From contig JAEYPT010000008.1 in NCBI GenBank assembly GCA_023410445.1, positions 124,001 through 188,000 on the forward strand: 64,000 nucleotides of DNA, written 5' to 3'. This stretch comes from Bacillota bacterium (lineage in GTDB: Bacteria; Bacillota; Clostridia; Oscillospirales; Acutalibacteraceae). Positions 25,401-35,554 of this stretch are shown in pieces. The position numbers and the translations under genes are program-made. The notes below the pieces were generated by a model. It was not told where the DNA came from. It ran no database searches and worked only from the letters and a program-made list of their open reading frames with translations. Position 1 is the first letter of the stretch; every line of letters begins with the position of its first letter.

Positions 25401-25835
25401 CGAGCAGAAAGCGGGGGTTGAGTGCAATTCGGGAGATGGGTTTCAAACTGTTTTGGGGCCATTTTGGCGTCCGCAAGGTAACGGCAGGATCCGTTTGCAA
25501 CATTAACGCATTGGCTGTGATGGAGCAGCTTGGCTTTACTCTGAGGCCTAACGTCTCGAGGGCATTTCCATTTATAAAACATTACTTCTTTTTCAAATTT
25601 ACTGTATCACAACTGTATCACGGAGGCAAAAATAAGCCCTCTGAATCGGTTGTTGCAGGTCTGTTTCTATGGTTCCCTATACCATATCTTGTTTCTATTC
25701 TGGATTCAAGTACAAATTTATTTTACTTAGTGGGAAACCGGAGTCAAAATGGAGTCATTACGATGCAAAACAACTTCGTATGAATTCAAAGCAGCAAGAA
25801 ATAATATAAAGTACAATTTTTTCGGGGGGATATTT

Positions 25836-26825
25836 ATGAAGGTTAAAAAGATGTGCATAAATATATTATCTATATTCCTTGCATCTGTATTTACTCTGCT
25901 TACTGCATGTAGTAGTAACCAAAGCTCAGGGAGCAGTTCCGGGGCTTCTCAATCAGACCCCGAAGAGGAAAAAGCAATATCAAGTTTAACCGGACTTGAA
26001 AATAATATTGAAATAACTATAAAAGCTCTTGGTGGTCCAGCAACTCAACAGGAAACCCAGCAGAACAGCAGCAGTTTGCAATCCAGCAGTAGCGACGATA
26101 GCCAAGGGAGCCAGAGCTCGCAGCAGGGGCAGAAAAGCCAAGGAAGCCAAAGCTCCCAGCAGGGACAGCAAAGCCAAGGAAGCCAAAGCTCCCAGCAGGG
26201 ACAACAAAGCCAAGGAGGCCAAAGCTCCCAGCAGGGACAGCAAAGCAAGGCTTCCAGTACCAACCAACAGAATCCGATGGACAAAGTTTCTAAAATTGTA
26301 GATCAGATGCATTATCAATGGAACGATTTAATGCCTGAAGCCATAAAGAAAGGTGCCAAAAAAGAGCTGATAGATAATATCGATAACGCAATAAACAAAT
26401 TGTCGGTCACAGCTACCAGCAAGAATAAAATGAATGCACTACTGGCTGCAAACCAGCTTTATGAATATATACCGGATTTATATACACTGATTAAACCAAA
26501 GCCCTCTCCGGAGATTAAGAGAGTCTTGTATTATTCGAGAAATGTAATTATAAACTCATCTGTCGCCAATTGGACTCAAGCTGATTCGGATATTAAAAGC
26601 TTGAAATCCACCTGGGACCTATATAAAAATGGTCTAAGTAAAGATCAGAAGGATGTTGCAAACAAACTTGAACTATCGATTGATGAGCTTGAGAAGGTTG
26701 TAAAAGGCAGAAATCAGTCATTAGTTAATATAAAGGGGAAAGTTGAGTTTTCAAACATTATGGCTCTAGAAAAAGCAACAGAAAACGAATCCGGAAATAG
26801 CAGTAAACAATCCAGTGAAAGCTAA
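25836..26825 (+). CDS. lipoprotein with Gln/Ser-rich tandem repeats
   Basis: A 329-residue secreted lipoprotein: positively charged start, hydrophobic helix, and lipobox LLTAC with the lipidated cysteine at residue 25. Residues 89-136 are four 12-residue repeats (SQGSQSSQQGQQ type) encoded by 36-base units, a flexible low-complexity linker. The remainder (about 145-329) is alpha-helical and lysine/asparagine-rich with no family that I recognise. ATG 25836 has GGGGGGAT upstream; the frame before it (from 25749) lacks one. AT-rich codon use differs from the flanking genes. Confidence 0.8.
   Translation: MKVKKMCINILSIFLASVFTLLTACSSNQSSGSSSGASQSDPEEEKAISSLTGLENNIEITIKALGGPATQQETQQNSSSLQSSSSDDSQGSQSSQQGQKSQGSQSSQQGQQSQGSQSSQQGQQSQGGQSSQQGQQSKASSTNQQNPMDKVSKIVDQMHYQWNDLMPEAIKKGAKKELIDNIDNAINKLSVTATSKNKMNALLAANQLYEYIPDLYTLIKPKPSPEIKRVLYYSRNVIINSSVANWTQADSDIKSLKSTWDLYKNGLSKDQKDVANKLELSIDELEKVVKGRNQSLVNIKGKVEFSNIMALEKATENESGNSSKQSSES
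26100..26243 (+). repeat. four tandem 36-bp repeats inside the lipoprotein gene
   Basis: Units start at 26100, 26136, 26172 and 26208, are 36 bases long and differ by a few substitutions; the first is the most divergent. Each encodes 12 residues, so changes in copy number keep the frame. Confidence 0.95.
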
Positions 26826-26897
26826 ATTCTAAACTTTAGGTAGTGTCGAGATTTATACAGTTTTTACAGAAAAGACTTCCTTTCAAATAAAAAAACA

Positions 26898-26941
26898 GAT
26901 GGCTATGATGTCACCCCTTTACAGGTAAAGCATAGCCATCT
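26898..26941. terminator. bidirectional terminator between lipoprotein gene and guaA
   Basis: Perfect 11-bp arms at 26898-26908 and 26931-26941 enclose 22 bases. Plus-strand T-rich sequence follows (ATTCTTATTTCT), and on the minus strand TTTTTTATTTG follows, so it can serve both convergent genes. Confidence 0.82.
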
Positions 26942-27023
26942 ATTCTTATTTCTACTAACTTTTAATTTGGTGCGATATGCACAAATTTAATTTGTTAATT
27001 GATTGGTCGCCTTATGCAAACAT

Positions 27024-28562
27024 CTATTCCCACTCGATTGTTGCTGGTGGCTTGCTGGTGATATCGTAAACAATACGGTTCACATTTTTTACTTCATTAA
27101 TAATACGGTTTGAAATAACCGCAAGAATATCATACGGAATTCTGGCCCAATCGGCAGTCATAAAATCTGAGGTGGTCACACCGCGCAAGGCAACGGTATT
27201 GTCGTAGGTACGGCCGTCGCCCATGACACCAACGCTCTTGATACCGGTTAGCACCGCGAAATACTGATTAATTTTCCGATCAAGTCCCGCTTTTGCGATT
27301 TCTTCACGGAAAATAGCGTCCGCATCCTTCAGGATAGCCAGCTTTTCCTCCGTAACTTCGCCCATAACACGAATCGCGAGCCCGGGGCCCGGGAAGGGTT
27401 GACGCCATACCAGATTTTCAGGAATTCCAAGCTGGGTGCCGGCACGTCTGACTTCATCTTTAAACAGGTACCGCAACGGTTCCACAAGGCCTGTAAATCC
27501 GATATCCTTCGGCAGTCCGCCGACATTATGGTGGCTTTTAATGACCGCAGCGTCTCCGGTTCCGCTTTCCACGACATCCGGATAAATGGTGCCCTGACAC
27601 AGAAAATCCACATGGCCGATCTTTTTTGCCTCTTCTTCAAAGACGCGGATAAACTCTTCTCCGATGATCTTCCGTTTGCGCTCCGGCTCCGTCACGCCGC
27701 TCAGTTTTGCCAGAAAGCGTTCCTGAGCATTGACGCGGATCAGATTCATATCGAACTGATGCCGGAAAACCTGCTCCACCTCGTCGCCTTCATTTTTGCG
27801 GAGCAGACCGTGGTCCACAAAAATGCAGATAAGGTTCTTGCCGATCGCGCGATGTACCAGCGTCGCCGCCACGGAAGAATCCACGCCGCCGGAAAGTGCG
27901 CAGATCACCTTTTTATCGCCGATCGTTTCCTTCAAATGCTGTACGGTCTCGTCGACAAAGGAAGTCATCTTCCAGTCTCCGGAGCATCCGCAGATTTCAT
28001 ACAGGAAGTTGTGCAAAATTTCATGACCGTGTTCCGTATGCTCCACTTCCGGATGGAACTGGGTCGCATAAATACGGGCGGATTCGTTTTCCATCGCAGC
28101 AGTCGGGCAGGTGTCGCTGGTCGCCGTAACACGAAAGCCCTCCGGTACGGACGAAATATAAATCGTGTGACTCATCCAGCAAATGGATTTGCCCTCGATC
28201 CCGGTAAAAAGCCGGGAACCATTTTGAAAATCCACCTGTGTCTTGCCGTATTCACGCACTTTGTTGCTTTCCACTTTGCCGCCCAAATGATAGGCAATCA
28301 GCTGCGCACCGTAGCAGATTCCAAGAACCGGAATCCCAAGCCGCAAAATTTCAGGATCGCATTTCGGCGCGGATTCATCATAGACAGTATCGGGACCACC
28401 GGAAAAAATAATTCCCTTGTAGTTTCCCTTGCGAATTTCTTCGGCTGGGGTCCGATAGGACCGGATTTCGCAGTAAACGCTCTGATCGCGCACTCTTCGC
28501 GCAATCAACTGGCTGTACTGCCCGCCGAAATCAAGAATTAAAACGACCTCTTTGTTTATCAT
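27024..28562 (-). CDS. guaA: GMP synthase (glutamine-hydrolysing)
   Basis: Converts XMP to GMP. The 512-residue protein has an N-terminal class I amidotransferase domain with catalytic C83 in GICYGAQL and the QFHPEVEHT histidine/glutamate pair, then an ATP-pyrophosphatase PP-loop (ALSGGVDSS, about residue 222), and the C-terminal dimerisation domain ending in [13 protein letters not shown]. It starts 16 bases after glmS, so it is the last gene of a glmS-guaA unit in the minus-strand nucleotide block. Confidence 0.98.
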   Translation of the reverse strand: MINKEVVLILDFGGQYSQLIARRVRDQSVYCEIRSYRTPAEEIRKGNYKGIIFSGGPDTVYDESAPKCDPEILRLGIPVLGICYGAQLIAYHLGGKVESNKVREYGKTQVDFQNGSRLFTGIEGKSICWMSHTIYISSVPEGFRVTATSDTCPTAAMENESARIYATQFHPEVEHTEHGHEILHNFLYEICGCSGDWKMTSFVDETVQHLKETIGDKKVICALSGGVDSSVAATLVHRAIGKNLICIFVDHGLLRKNEGDEVEQVFRHQFDMNLIRVNAQERFLAKLSGVTEPERKRKIIGEEFIRVFEEEAKKIGHVDFLCQGTIYPDVVESGTGDAAVIKSHHNVGGLPKDIGFTGLVEPLRYLFKDEVRRAGTQLGIPENLVWRQPFPGPGLAIRVMGEVTEEKLAILKDADAIFREEIAKAGLDRKINQYFAVLTGIKSVGVMGDGRTYDNTVALRGVTTSDFMTADWARIPYDILAVISNRIINEVKNVNRIVYDITSKPPATIEWE

Positions 28563-28578
28563 TCGGTTAACTCCCCGA

Positions 28579-30408
28579 TTATTCTACCGTTACGGATTTT
28601 GCAAGGTTGCGCGGTTTATCGATATCGCAGCCTTTCTTGAACGCCACATAATAAGCCAGCATCTGAAGCGGAATAACCGCCAGAGACGGCAACATCATTG
28701 GGCAAATTTTCGGAACATAAACGGCACAGTCCGCAACCTTTTCAATCTGATTGTTGCCTTCCGCCGCAAGTCCCAATACAACCGCCCCGCGGGCCTTAAC
28801 TTCCTTGATATTGCTGAGCGTTTTCTCAAACAGAGTCTGCTGAGTCGCCAGTGCCACGACAAGGGTTCCCTCTTCGATCAGAGAGATCGTCCCGTGCTTC
28901 AGCTCTCCGGCCGCGTAGGCCTCAGAGTGAATATAGGAGATTTCCTTTAGTTTCAGTGAACCCTCCAAGGACATCGCGTAATCGAGGTTTCTGCCGATAA
29001 AGAAAATGTCTTTCGACTGATAGAAACGCTCCGCCAGCTCCTGAACATAATCCTTATTCTTTTTCAGTGTCTCCGCAATCTTATCCGGCAGGATTTCTAA
29101 CTGAGAAACATAGTAGGAATATTCCTCTTCCGTAAGCGTTCCCAATTTTTCACCGATATAAATCGCCAGCAGATAAACCACCGCGAGCTGAGTACTGTAA
29201 GCCTTCGTCGTAGCGACTGCGATTTCCGGACCGGCCCATGTATAGATCACGTCGTCGGATTCGCTGGCAATCGAACTGCCCACGACATTGACGATGGAAA
29301 TGGCACGCGCACCAAGTCGTCTGGCCTCCCGCATGGCGGCCAGAGTATCCAGCGTTTCACCGGACTGACTGATGATCAGTACCAGAGTTCTGCGGTCCAC
29401 AATCGGATGCCGGTAACGGAATTCGGAGGCAACGTCAACCTCAACGGGAATTCTCGTGTACTGTTCAAACACATATTTGGCAACCACGCCGACATGGTAA
29501 GCTGAACCGCAGGCGATGATAAAAATTCGGCTGAAATTCCGGATCTGTTCCGCCGAAAGCGAAATGTTATCCAATACGATTCTGCCGTTCCGGATTCTCG
29601 GCGAGATGGTATCTTTAACCGCCTTGGGCTGTTCCATAATCTCCTTGGCCATAAAATGCTCAAATCCGCCCTTTTCAGCCGCGGAAATATCCCAATCGAT
29701 ATGGCAGGCGGTTTTCGGAACGACCTCTTTATCGGTATTATAGACCGTCACGCCTTCGCGGCGGACCATGGCGATTTCCTTTTCATTCAGACGGTAAATA
29801 TCGCGTGTTCTGCTCAGGATGGCCGGAACATCGGAGGCAAGGAAATTCTCCCCTTTGCCGAGGCCCACAATCAGCGGACTATCTTTGCGAACACCGACAA
29901 CACAGTCGGGATCGTCGCCACAAATGATCGCAAGCGCATACGAACCCTCGACTCTGCGGATCACCTGCACCACAGCGTCCAGAAGATCGCCGTGATAATA
30001 GTATTCCAGCATCTGGGCAACAATTTCGGTATCTGTCTCGGATTTAAAGCTGTAGCCCTTTTCAATCAGGAAATCCTTCAGTTCCAGGTAATTTTCGATA
30101 ATCCCGTTGTGCACGACCGCAAAAAGTCCCGATGAACTGGACTGCGGATGTGCGTTCACGTCGGAAGGTTTGCCGTGCGTAGCCCATCTTGTATGGCCGA
30201 TTCCTGCGGTACCGGGCAAATCGGCGCCGTCATGGATTTTATCTTCCAGTATTTTCAATCTTCCCTTGCTCTTTACAACCTGCAGGGAAGTTCCGTCATA
30301 AACAGCCACACCTGCGGAGTCATAACCCCGGTATTCCAGTTTTTCCAAACCCTTCAGCAGAATCGGCGCAGCCTGATCGTCTCCGACATACCCAACAATT
30401 CCACACAT
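28579..30408 (-). CDS. glmS: glutamine--fructose-6-phosphate aminotransferase (isomerizing)
   Basis: Makes glucosamine-6-phosphate for cell-wall precursors. The 609-residue length equals that of well-known GlmS enzymes. After Met removal the N-terminal cysteine (MCGIVGYVG) is the glutaminase nucleophile; two SIS domains follow, with [10 protein letters not shown] as the sugar-phosphate loop, and the C-terminus ends [14 protein letters not shown] 30408 is required to expose Cys and is preceded by GAGGTG; an upstream in-frame start at 30426 is therefore rejected. I saw no glmS ribozyme in the short gap to purA. Confidence 0.98.
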   Translation of the reverse strand: MCGIVGYVGDDQAAPILLKGLEKLEYRGYDSAGVAVYDGTSLQVVKSKGRLKILEDKIHDGADLPGTAGIGHTRWATHGKPSDVNAHPQSSSSGLFAVVHNGIIENYLELKDFLIEKGYSFKSETDTEIVAQMLEYYYHGDLLDAVVQVIRRVEGSYALAIICGDDPDCVVGVRKDSPLIVGLGKGENFLASDVPAILSRTRDIYRLNEKEIAMVRREGVTVYNTDKEVVPKTACHIDWDISAAEKGGFEHFMAKEIMEQPKAVKDTISPRIRNGRIVLDNISLSAEQIRNFSRIFIIACGSAYHVGVVAKYVFEQYTRIPVEVDVASEFRYRHPIVDRRTLVLIISQSGETLDTLAAMREARRLGARAISIVNVVGSSIASESDDVIYTWAGPEIAVATTKAYSTQLAVVYLLAIYIGEKLGTLTEEEYSYYVSQLEILPDKIAETLKKNKDYVQELAERFYQSKDIFFIGRNLDYAMSLEGSLKLKEISYIHSEAYAAGELKHGTISLIEEGTLVVALATQQTLFEKTLSNIKEVKARGAVVLGLAAEGNNQIEKVADCAVYVPKICPMMLPSLAVIPLQMLAYYVAFKKGCDIDKPRNLAKSVTVE

Positions 30409-30439
30409 GATAATACACCTCTTCAAATAAAACTGACAG

Positions 30440-30462
30440 GCGCCGACAGTTTCTGCCGGCGC
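30440..30462 (-). terminator. weak terminator-like hairpin between purA and glmS
   Basis: A 6-bp GC stem (30440-30445 with 30457-30462) is followed, after 8 bases on the minus strand, by TTTTATTT. It may reduce read-through from purA to glmS. Confidence 0.4.
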
Positions 30463-30497
30463 GTTGTATAATTCCTATCTTACTGTTCAGCCGGTCA

Positions 30498-31775
30498 TTA
30501 CCGATAGATAATGTCGTCGCGGGACGGTCCGTTTGAGACCATCGTAACAGGCACACCGATTGCCTTCTCTGCAAATTTAATGTAGTTCTTGGCATTTTCC
30601 GGCAGTTCCTCAAACGTGTGGATTCCACGAATGTCGGTTTTCCAACCTGGAAGTTTTTCAAGGATCGGTTTGCAGTGTTTCAGCTTGGCCGTCGGTGGGA
30701 AGGAATCGATGCGCTTGCCGTCGAGTTCATAGGCAACACACACCGGAATTTCATCCAGATATCCAAGTACGTCCATGACGGTCAAAGCGACATCCGTTGC
30801 ACCCTGAACACGGCAGCCATAGCGGGAAGCGACCAGATCAAGCCAGCCCATGCGGCGGGGACGCCCCGTCGTAGCACCGTACTCTCCGCCGTCGCCGCCC
30901 CTGCGGCGCAGCTCGTCGGCTTCGTCGCCGAAAATTTCGCTGACAAACTCACCGGCGCCAACGGCACTGGAATACGCCTTGACCACAGCAATTACCTTTT
31001 TAATCTCATAAGGCGGCAAACCGGCGCCAACCGCTCCGTAGCCTGCCAGAGTCGAAGAGGAGGTAACCATCGGATAAATTCCGAAATCCGGGTCTTTTAA
31101 AGCACCGAGTTGACCCTCGAGGAGAATGTTCTCCCCTGCCTTGACCGCTTTATAGAGGAACTCGAAGGTATCCGCCACGTAGGGCTCCAGCATTTCGCGG
31201 TATTTCATCAAAGTGCCATAAATCTCATCGGCGGTCAGCTTCGGCTGATGATAAAGATGCTCCAGCATTACGTTTTTCAGCGTGGCAATTCGTTCCGCTT
31301 TTTCGCGGATTGAAGCCTCATCGTCAAACAGTTCACTGATCTGAAAGCCGATTTTTGCAAATTTATCCGAATAGAACGGAGCAATGCCGGACTGCGTGGA
31401 CCCGAAGGAACGCGCGGAAAGGCGAGCTTCTTCCAAAGAATCAAGATGAATATGATAGGGCATGACCAGCTGAGCCCGATCGGAAATCAAGATTTTAGGA
31501 GCCGGAACACCACGCTCCTTGAGGGATTTCAGCTCCTGAACAAATTTTTCTGCGCTCAGTGCTACGCCATTTCCGATGATATTGGTGATATGATCGTAAA
31601 ACACACCGGAAGGAAGCTGATGCAGAGCAAATTTCCCGTAATGATTGATAATGGTGTGACCGGCATTGCTGCCGCCCTGAAAACGGATGACAATATCCGA
31701 TTTGGCTGCCTGGACGTCGGTGATTTTTCCCTTGCCCTCGTCGCCCCAGTCAGCGCCAACAATTGCAGTAATCAT
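30498..31775 (-). CDS. purA: adenylosuccinate synthetase
   Basis: Joins IMP and aspartate with GTP on the way to AMP. The 425-residue protein opens with the GTP-binding loop GADWGDEGKGK and has the IMP-site stretch YGATTGRPRR and the C-terminal FAEKAIGVPVTMVSNGPSRDDII signature. ATG 31775 has GGAG about 8 bases upstream; the frame extends a further 8 codons but those look like leader. It has its own promoter (31853-31881) although purB lies just upstream on the same strand. Confidence 0.97.
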   Translation of the reverse strand: MITAIVGADWGDEGKGKITDVQAAKSDIVIRFQGGSNAGHTIINHYGKFALHQLPSGVFYDHITNIIGNGVALSAEKFVQELKSLKERGVPAPKILISDRAQLVMPYHIHLDSLEEARLSARSFGSTQSGIAPFYSDKFAKIGFQISELFDDEASIREKAERIATLKNVMLEHLYHQPKLTADEIYGTLMKYREMLEPYVADTFEFLYKAVKAGENILLEGQLGALKDPDFGIYPMVTSSSTLAGYGAVGAGLPPYEIKKVIAVVKAYSSAVGAGEFVSEIFGDEADELRRRGGDGGEYGATTGRPRRMGWLDLVASRYGCRVQGATDVALTVMDVLGYLDEIPVCVAYELDGKRIDSFPPTAKLKHCKPILEKLPGWKTDIRGIHTFEELPENAKNYIKFAEKAIGVPVTMVSNGPSRDDIIYR

Positions 31776-31852
31776 TTCTTCTTCTCCGCCGCGCCGCAAC
31801 GGAATTGCAGAACTGCCCAGCGGCCGGATTCGGGCAGCTTTTCAACCTTACT

Positions 31853-31881
31853 ATAATAGCATAAACAATTTGCAAAAACAA
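31853..31881 (-). promoter_or_regulatory. sigma-A promoter of purA
   Basis: TTGTTT (31876-31881) and TATTAT (31853-31858) are 17 bases apart on the minus strand in the purB-purA gap. Confidence 0.6.
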
Positions 31882-31887
31882 ATAAAA

Positions 31888-33318
31888 TTATACGCTTATT
31901 TCCACCTTGGCATCCGGTATTTCCCTGTACCGGTCAAGGACAGGATTCACGGTATCCCGAAGGAACTCCTCCGTCTGCTTCGGCGCCCTGCCCACATACT
32001 TTTCCGGGCGAACGATATGATTCAACTCTTCCAGGGTAACCCCGAACAAGGGATCGGACGCAATGCGGGAAAGCAAGTCGTTCTCTCCGCCCTCTTCCTT
32101 GACAATCCGGGAAGCTGCCATGGAGTGAATGCGAATCCGCTCGTGGAGCACCTGCCGGTCCGCGCCGCGCTTTACGGCATCCATCATAATATTTTCCGTT
32201 GCCATAAAGGGAAGCTCCCGCTGCAAATGCTGAAGGATCACTTTCGGGTAAACCACCAGTCCATCAGCAACATTCGCATACAGATTCAGAATTCCATCTA
32301 CGGCAAGGAACGCTTCCGGTACGCTGATTCTCTTGTTGGCCGAATCATCCAGCGTACGCTCAAACCATTGGGTCGCCTCGGTGATGCACGGATTCAGGCT
32401 GTCGACAATGACGTAGCGGGCAAGGGAGGCAATCCGCTCGCTGCGCATAGGATTGCGCTTATAGGCCATGGCGGAAGAACCAATCTGATTTTTTTCAAAA
32501 GGCTCCTCCACTTCCTTCAGATGCTGAAGCAGGCGGATATCATTGGAAAATTTTGCAGCGCTTTGGGCGATTCCGCTAAGGACAGAGAGGATCTGGCTGT
32601 CCAGCTTGCGGGAATAGGTCTGCCCCGAAACCGGGAAACAGGAGGCATAACCGGTCTCACGGGCGATGATTTCATCCAGCTTTTTCACCTTTTCGTCGTC
32701 GCCGTCAAACAGCTCCAGAAAGCTTGCCTGCGTGCCCGTCGTCCCCTTGGAACCAAGGAGCTTCGCCTTGCCAAGCTGATATTCCACATCCTCCAAATCC
32801 ATCAGGAGGTCCTGCATCCAAAGCGTGGCGCGTTTCCCGACCGTAGTCGGCTGGGCCGGCTGAAAATGCGTGAAAGCCAGCGTAGGAAGACCGCGGTACT
32901 CCCCCGCAAAACCGGAAAGGATGCGAAGAACCTCGACAATTTTGTCACGGACCAGCCGAAGAGCCTCCGTCATTACGATGATGTCCGTATTATCTCCCAC
33001 ATAGCAGGAGGTGGCGCCGAGGTGTATGATCGGCTTTGCCTTCGGGCACTGTTCCCCGAACGCGTAGACATGCGACATAACGTCGTGGCGCACGACTTTC
33101 TCCCGCGCTTCAGCAACGTCGTAATTGATGTCGTCCTGGTGCAGAATCATCTCATCGATCTGCTCCTGGGTTACGGGAAGCCCCAGTTCCTTTTCCGCTT
33201 TGGCCAGAGCGATCCACAGCCTGCGCCAGGTACGGAACTTCTTATCCGGGGAAAACAGATATTTCATCTCTTCGTCGGCATACCGGGAAGAAAGCGGCGA
33301 CTCATAGGTATTCTTCAC
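31888..33318 (-). CDS. purB: adenylosuccinate lyase
   Basis: Acts twice in purine synthesis, on SAICAR and on adenylosuccinate. The 476-residue protein has the fumarase/aspartase superfamily signature GSSAMAYKRNPMRSE with its flexible catalytic-loop serines, and the substrate-site segment TSCYVGDNTD. It starts with GTG, with GGAGG 11 bases upstream, 21 bases after purF. Together with purC and purF it forms a compact purine operon. Confidence 0.97.
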   Translation of the reverse strand: MKNTYESPLSSRYADEEMKYLFSPDKKFRTWRRLWIALAKAEKELGLPVTQEQIDEMILHQDDINYDVAEAREKVVRHDVMSHVYAFGEQCPKAKPIIHLGATSCYVGDNTDIIVMTEALRLVRDKIVEVLRILSGFAGEYRGLPTLAFTHFQPAQPTTVGKRATLWMQDLLMDLEDVEYQLGKAKLLGSKGTTGTQASFLELFDGDDEKVKKLDEIIARETGYASCFPVSGQTYSRKLDSQILSVLSGIAQSAAKFSNDIRLLQHLKEVEEPFEKNQIGSSAMAYKRNPMRSERIASLARYVIVDSLNPCITEATQWFERTLDDSANKRISVPEAFLAVDGILNLYANVADGLVVYPKVILQHLQRELPFMATENIMMDAVKRGADRQVLHERIRIHSMAASRIVKEEGGENDLLSRIASDPLFGVTLEELNHIVRPEKYVGRAPKQTEEFLRDTVNPVLDRYREIPDAKVEISV

Positions 33319-33339
33319 TTTTTCAGGCCTCCAGAAAAG

Positions 33340-34788
33340 TTAAAATCGTTGGATAGGCGTGCAGTAGTCATAATCCTTTTTGGCAACCAGATAATCCGGA
33401 ATCTCCGCAGGATAATTGCCGGAGAAACAGGCGTCGCAGTAACCGGAGCATTTTCCGCCAAGCATCTTGGAAAGATTGTCAATCCGGAGAAAATCGATCG
33501 AATCGGCATAGCTCATTTTGCCGATCTCTTCAATGCTGTTGTGGCATGCAATGAGATCGTCCTTCGAGGGAATGTCGGTTCCAAAATAACAGGGCCACAG
33601 AAACGGCGGCGAACTGATGCGAAGATGCACCTCTGTGGCGCCGGCTTCCTTCAGCATGATAACGATCCGCGCACTGGTTGTTCCGCGTACGATGGAATCG
33701 TCCAGCATAACCACCCGTTTGCCTTTTACCGCCGAAGTCAGTGCGTTCAGTTTAATGCGCACGCTGCGCTCGCGTTCCGACTGGCTCGGTTTGATAAAGG
33801 TCCGGCCGATATAGGTGTTTTTCACAATTCCCTTCTGATACGGGATACCGGATTCCTCGCTGTAGCCGATCGCCGCGTCGATTCCCGATTCCGGAACTCC
33901 GATAACAATATCGGCATCCACCGGATGCTGGCGCGCCAGCAGGCGCCCAGCTTCCTTGCGGGCTTCATAAACGCTGATTCCGTCGATCACACTGTCCGTC
34001 CGGGCAAAATAGATATATTCGAACACACAGAGGGATTTCGTCTTGGGGGCAACGTGCAAAGAACGCAATCCGTTTTTATCCGCCACGACAATTTCGCCGG
34101 GTTCCACGTCACGGACAAATTCCGCACCGCAGGCATCCAGCGCGCAGGTCTCCGAGGCAAAGACATAGGAATTGTTGACCTTCCCGATGCAGAGCGGCCG
34201 GAAGCCGTGCAGGTCGCGCACGGCAATCAGCTTCTGAGGGCTCATGATGATCATGGAATACGCCCCGTGAATTTTTGGAATCGTATGCTGGATCGCTTCC
34301 TCGATGGAATGGGATTTAACGCGTTCCTGCGCGATCATGTAAGCCACGACTTCCGTATCGATCGTCGTTTGGAAAATGCTGCCCTGCTTTGCCAGATTTT
34401 CATGCAGCTCATAGGCGTTGGTCAGGTTGCCGTTATGGGCGAGCGCCAGAGTTCCTTTGATATACCGCATGACCAGGGGCTGGGCATTCTCCCGAACGCT
34501 TGCCCCCGCGGTCGAATAGCGGACATGCCCAACCGCAATCTGACCGGTCAGCCGATCCAGAATTTCCTGATTGAACGCCTCCGTAACGAGTCCCATATGT
34601 TTGGAATAGGAAATTACGCCGCGGTCGTTAACCGCAATGCCGCAGCTCTCCTGTCCGCGGTGCTGAAGCGCCAGCAAGCCGTTGTACGCGGCATAGGCGG
34701 GGTTTACGGTGCCGTCGGAATAAATTCCGAAGACACCGCACTCCTCATGAGGACGGTCGAATTCAAGATCCGCAACCGAATTGTTCAA
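33340..34788 (-). CDS. purF: amidophosphoribosyltransferase
   Basis: First committed enzyme of purine synthesis. A 16-residue propeptide precedes the nucleophile C17 (HEECGVFG), as in the Bacillus-type enzyme. The phosphoribosyltransferase domain has the PRPP loop VVMLDDSIVRGTT, and cysteines near the end (CSGYCDACFSG) fit the [4Fe-4S] cluster of this class, which is lost on exposure to oxygen. Length is 482. The start is TTG 34788 with GGAGG 7 bases upstream. It lies between purC and purB. Confidence 0.97.
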   Translation of the reverse strand: MNNSVADLEFDRPHEECGVFGIYSDGTVNPAYAAYNGLLALQHRGQESCGIAVNDRGVISYSKHMGLVTEAFNQEILDRLTGQIAVGHVRYSTAGASVRENAQPLVMRYIKGTLALAHNGNLTNAYELHENLAKQGSIFQTTIDTEVVAYMIAQERVKSHSIEEAIQHTIPKIHGAYSMIIMSPQKLIAVRDLHGFRPLCIGKVNNSYVFASETCALDACGAEFVRDVEPGEIVVADKNGLRSLHVAPKTKSLCVFEYIYFARTDSVIDGISVYEARKEAGRLLARQHPVDADIVIGVPESGIDAAIGYSEESGIPYQKGIVKNTYIGRTFIKPSQSERERSVRIKLNALTSAVKGKRVVMLDDSIVRGTTSARIVIMLKEAGATEVHLRISSPPFLWPCYFGTDIPSKDDLIACHNSIEEIGKMSYADSIDFLRIDNLSKMLGGKCSGYCDACFSGNYPAEIPDYLVAKKDYDYCTPIQRF

Positions 34789-34805
34789 AGGTTTGCCTCC
34801 ATTCT

Positions 34806-35510
34806 TTACAGGCCAATTCGTTTCATAACCTCGTGGTAAGCATCTTCCACTCCGCCGAGATCACGGCGAAAGCGGTCCTTGTCCAGTTTTTCGTGCGTGT
34901 GCACATCCCAGAAGCGGCAGGTATCCGGGGAAATTTCATCTGCGAGAATGATGGTATCGTGGAAACGTCCAAATTCAAGTTTGAAATCAATCAGTTCGAT
35001 ATTTACAGAGAGGAAAAATTCACAGAGAATCTTGTTGACTTTCTGCGCCATGTCCTTAATGGTGTCAATGTCTTCCTGTGTGGCAAAACCGGCGGCCAGG
35101 ACATGAGAATCGTTAACCATCGGATCGCCCAGTTCGTCATTCTTATAAGAAAATTCCAGTACCGGGCATTTCAGTTCGGCACCTTCCGGAATTCCGAGAC
35201 GTTTGGAGAAGCTGCCTGCCGCCTTGTTGCGCATGATCACTTCCAGCGGTACGATCTCAACCTTTTTCACCAATGTTTCGCGGTCGCTCAGCTGTTCCAC
35301 GAAATGAGTCGGAATACCTTTCTTTTCAAGCATCTGGAAAAGATAGTTGGACATCTTGTTGTTGATTACACCTTTGCCGGTGATGGTGCCTTTTTTCAGA
35401 CCGTTGAACGCAGTTGCGTCGTCCTTGTAATCCACAATGCAGTAATCCTTATTATCGGTGGCAAATACCTTCTTTGCTTTTCCTTCATAAAGCTGCTCTT
35501 TCTTCTCCAT
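34806..35510 (-). CDS. purC: phosphoribosylaminoimidazole-succinocarboxamide synthase
   Basis: SAICAR synthetase. The 234-residue protein has the N-terminal [10 protein letters not shown] motif, the central ECP-type substrate segment ([17 protein letters not shown]) and the IDFKLEFGR signature. ATG 35510 is chosen because GGAGGA lies just before it; the frame start at 35531 would place that site inside the gene. It follows carB by 44 bases and precedes purF by 17. Confidence 0.97.
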   Translation of the reverse strand: MEKKEQLYEGKAKKVFATDNKDYCIVDYKDDATAFNGLKKGTITGKGVINNKMSNYLFQMLEKKGIPTHFVEQLSDRETLVKKVEIVPLEVIMRNKAAGSFSKRLGIPEGAELKCPVLEFSYKNDELGDPMVNDSHVLAAGFATQEDIDTIKDMAQKVNKILCEFFLSVNIELIDFKLEFGRFHDTIILADEISPDTCRFWDVHTHEKLDKDRFRRDLGGVEDAYHEVMKRIGL

Positions 35511-35554
35511 GATTTTTTCCTCCAAATTCATTCTTTTTCTATTTTTTGAAATTA

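Larger units (their letters stand above)
25282..25835. other. 554-base stretch with a terminator and a gene remnant only
   Basis: Beyond the SOD terminator (25297-25325) and a 25-codon remnant of the proline-rich gene (25326-25400), nothing is supported. A 121-codon open frame at 25418-25783 has no ribosome site and no recognisable family. The last part, before the lipoprotein start, is very AT-rich. Confidence 0.5.

Noticed and set aside
25418..25783. 121-codon open frame before the lipoprotein
   Set aside because: No ribosome site, no family and odd composition; probably chance in AT-rich intergenic DNA.
26100..26243. possible CRISPR-like array
   Set aside because: The four 36-base units are directly contiguous with no spacers and code for in-frame protein repeats.
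30409..30497. glmS ribozyme
   Set aside because: The gap between purA and glmS is only 89 bases, too short for the ribozyme, and shows none of its conserved core.
31687..34839. 1050-codon plus-strand open frame
   Set aside because: It runs antisense through purA, purB and purF, which have full family motifs. The product has no recognisable domain and no ribosome site; it is a codon-bias shadow.
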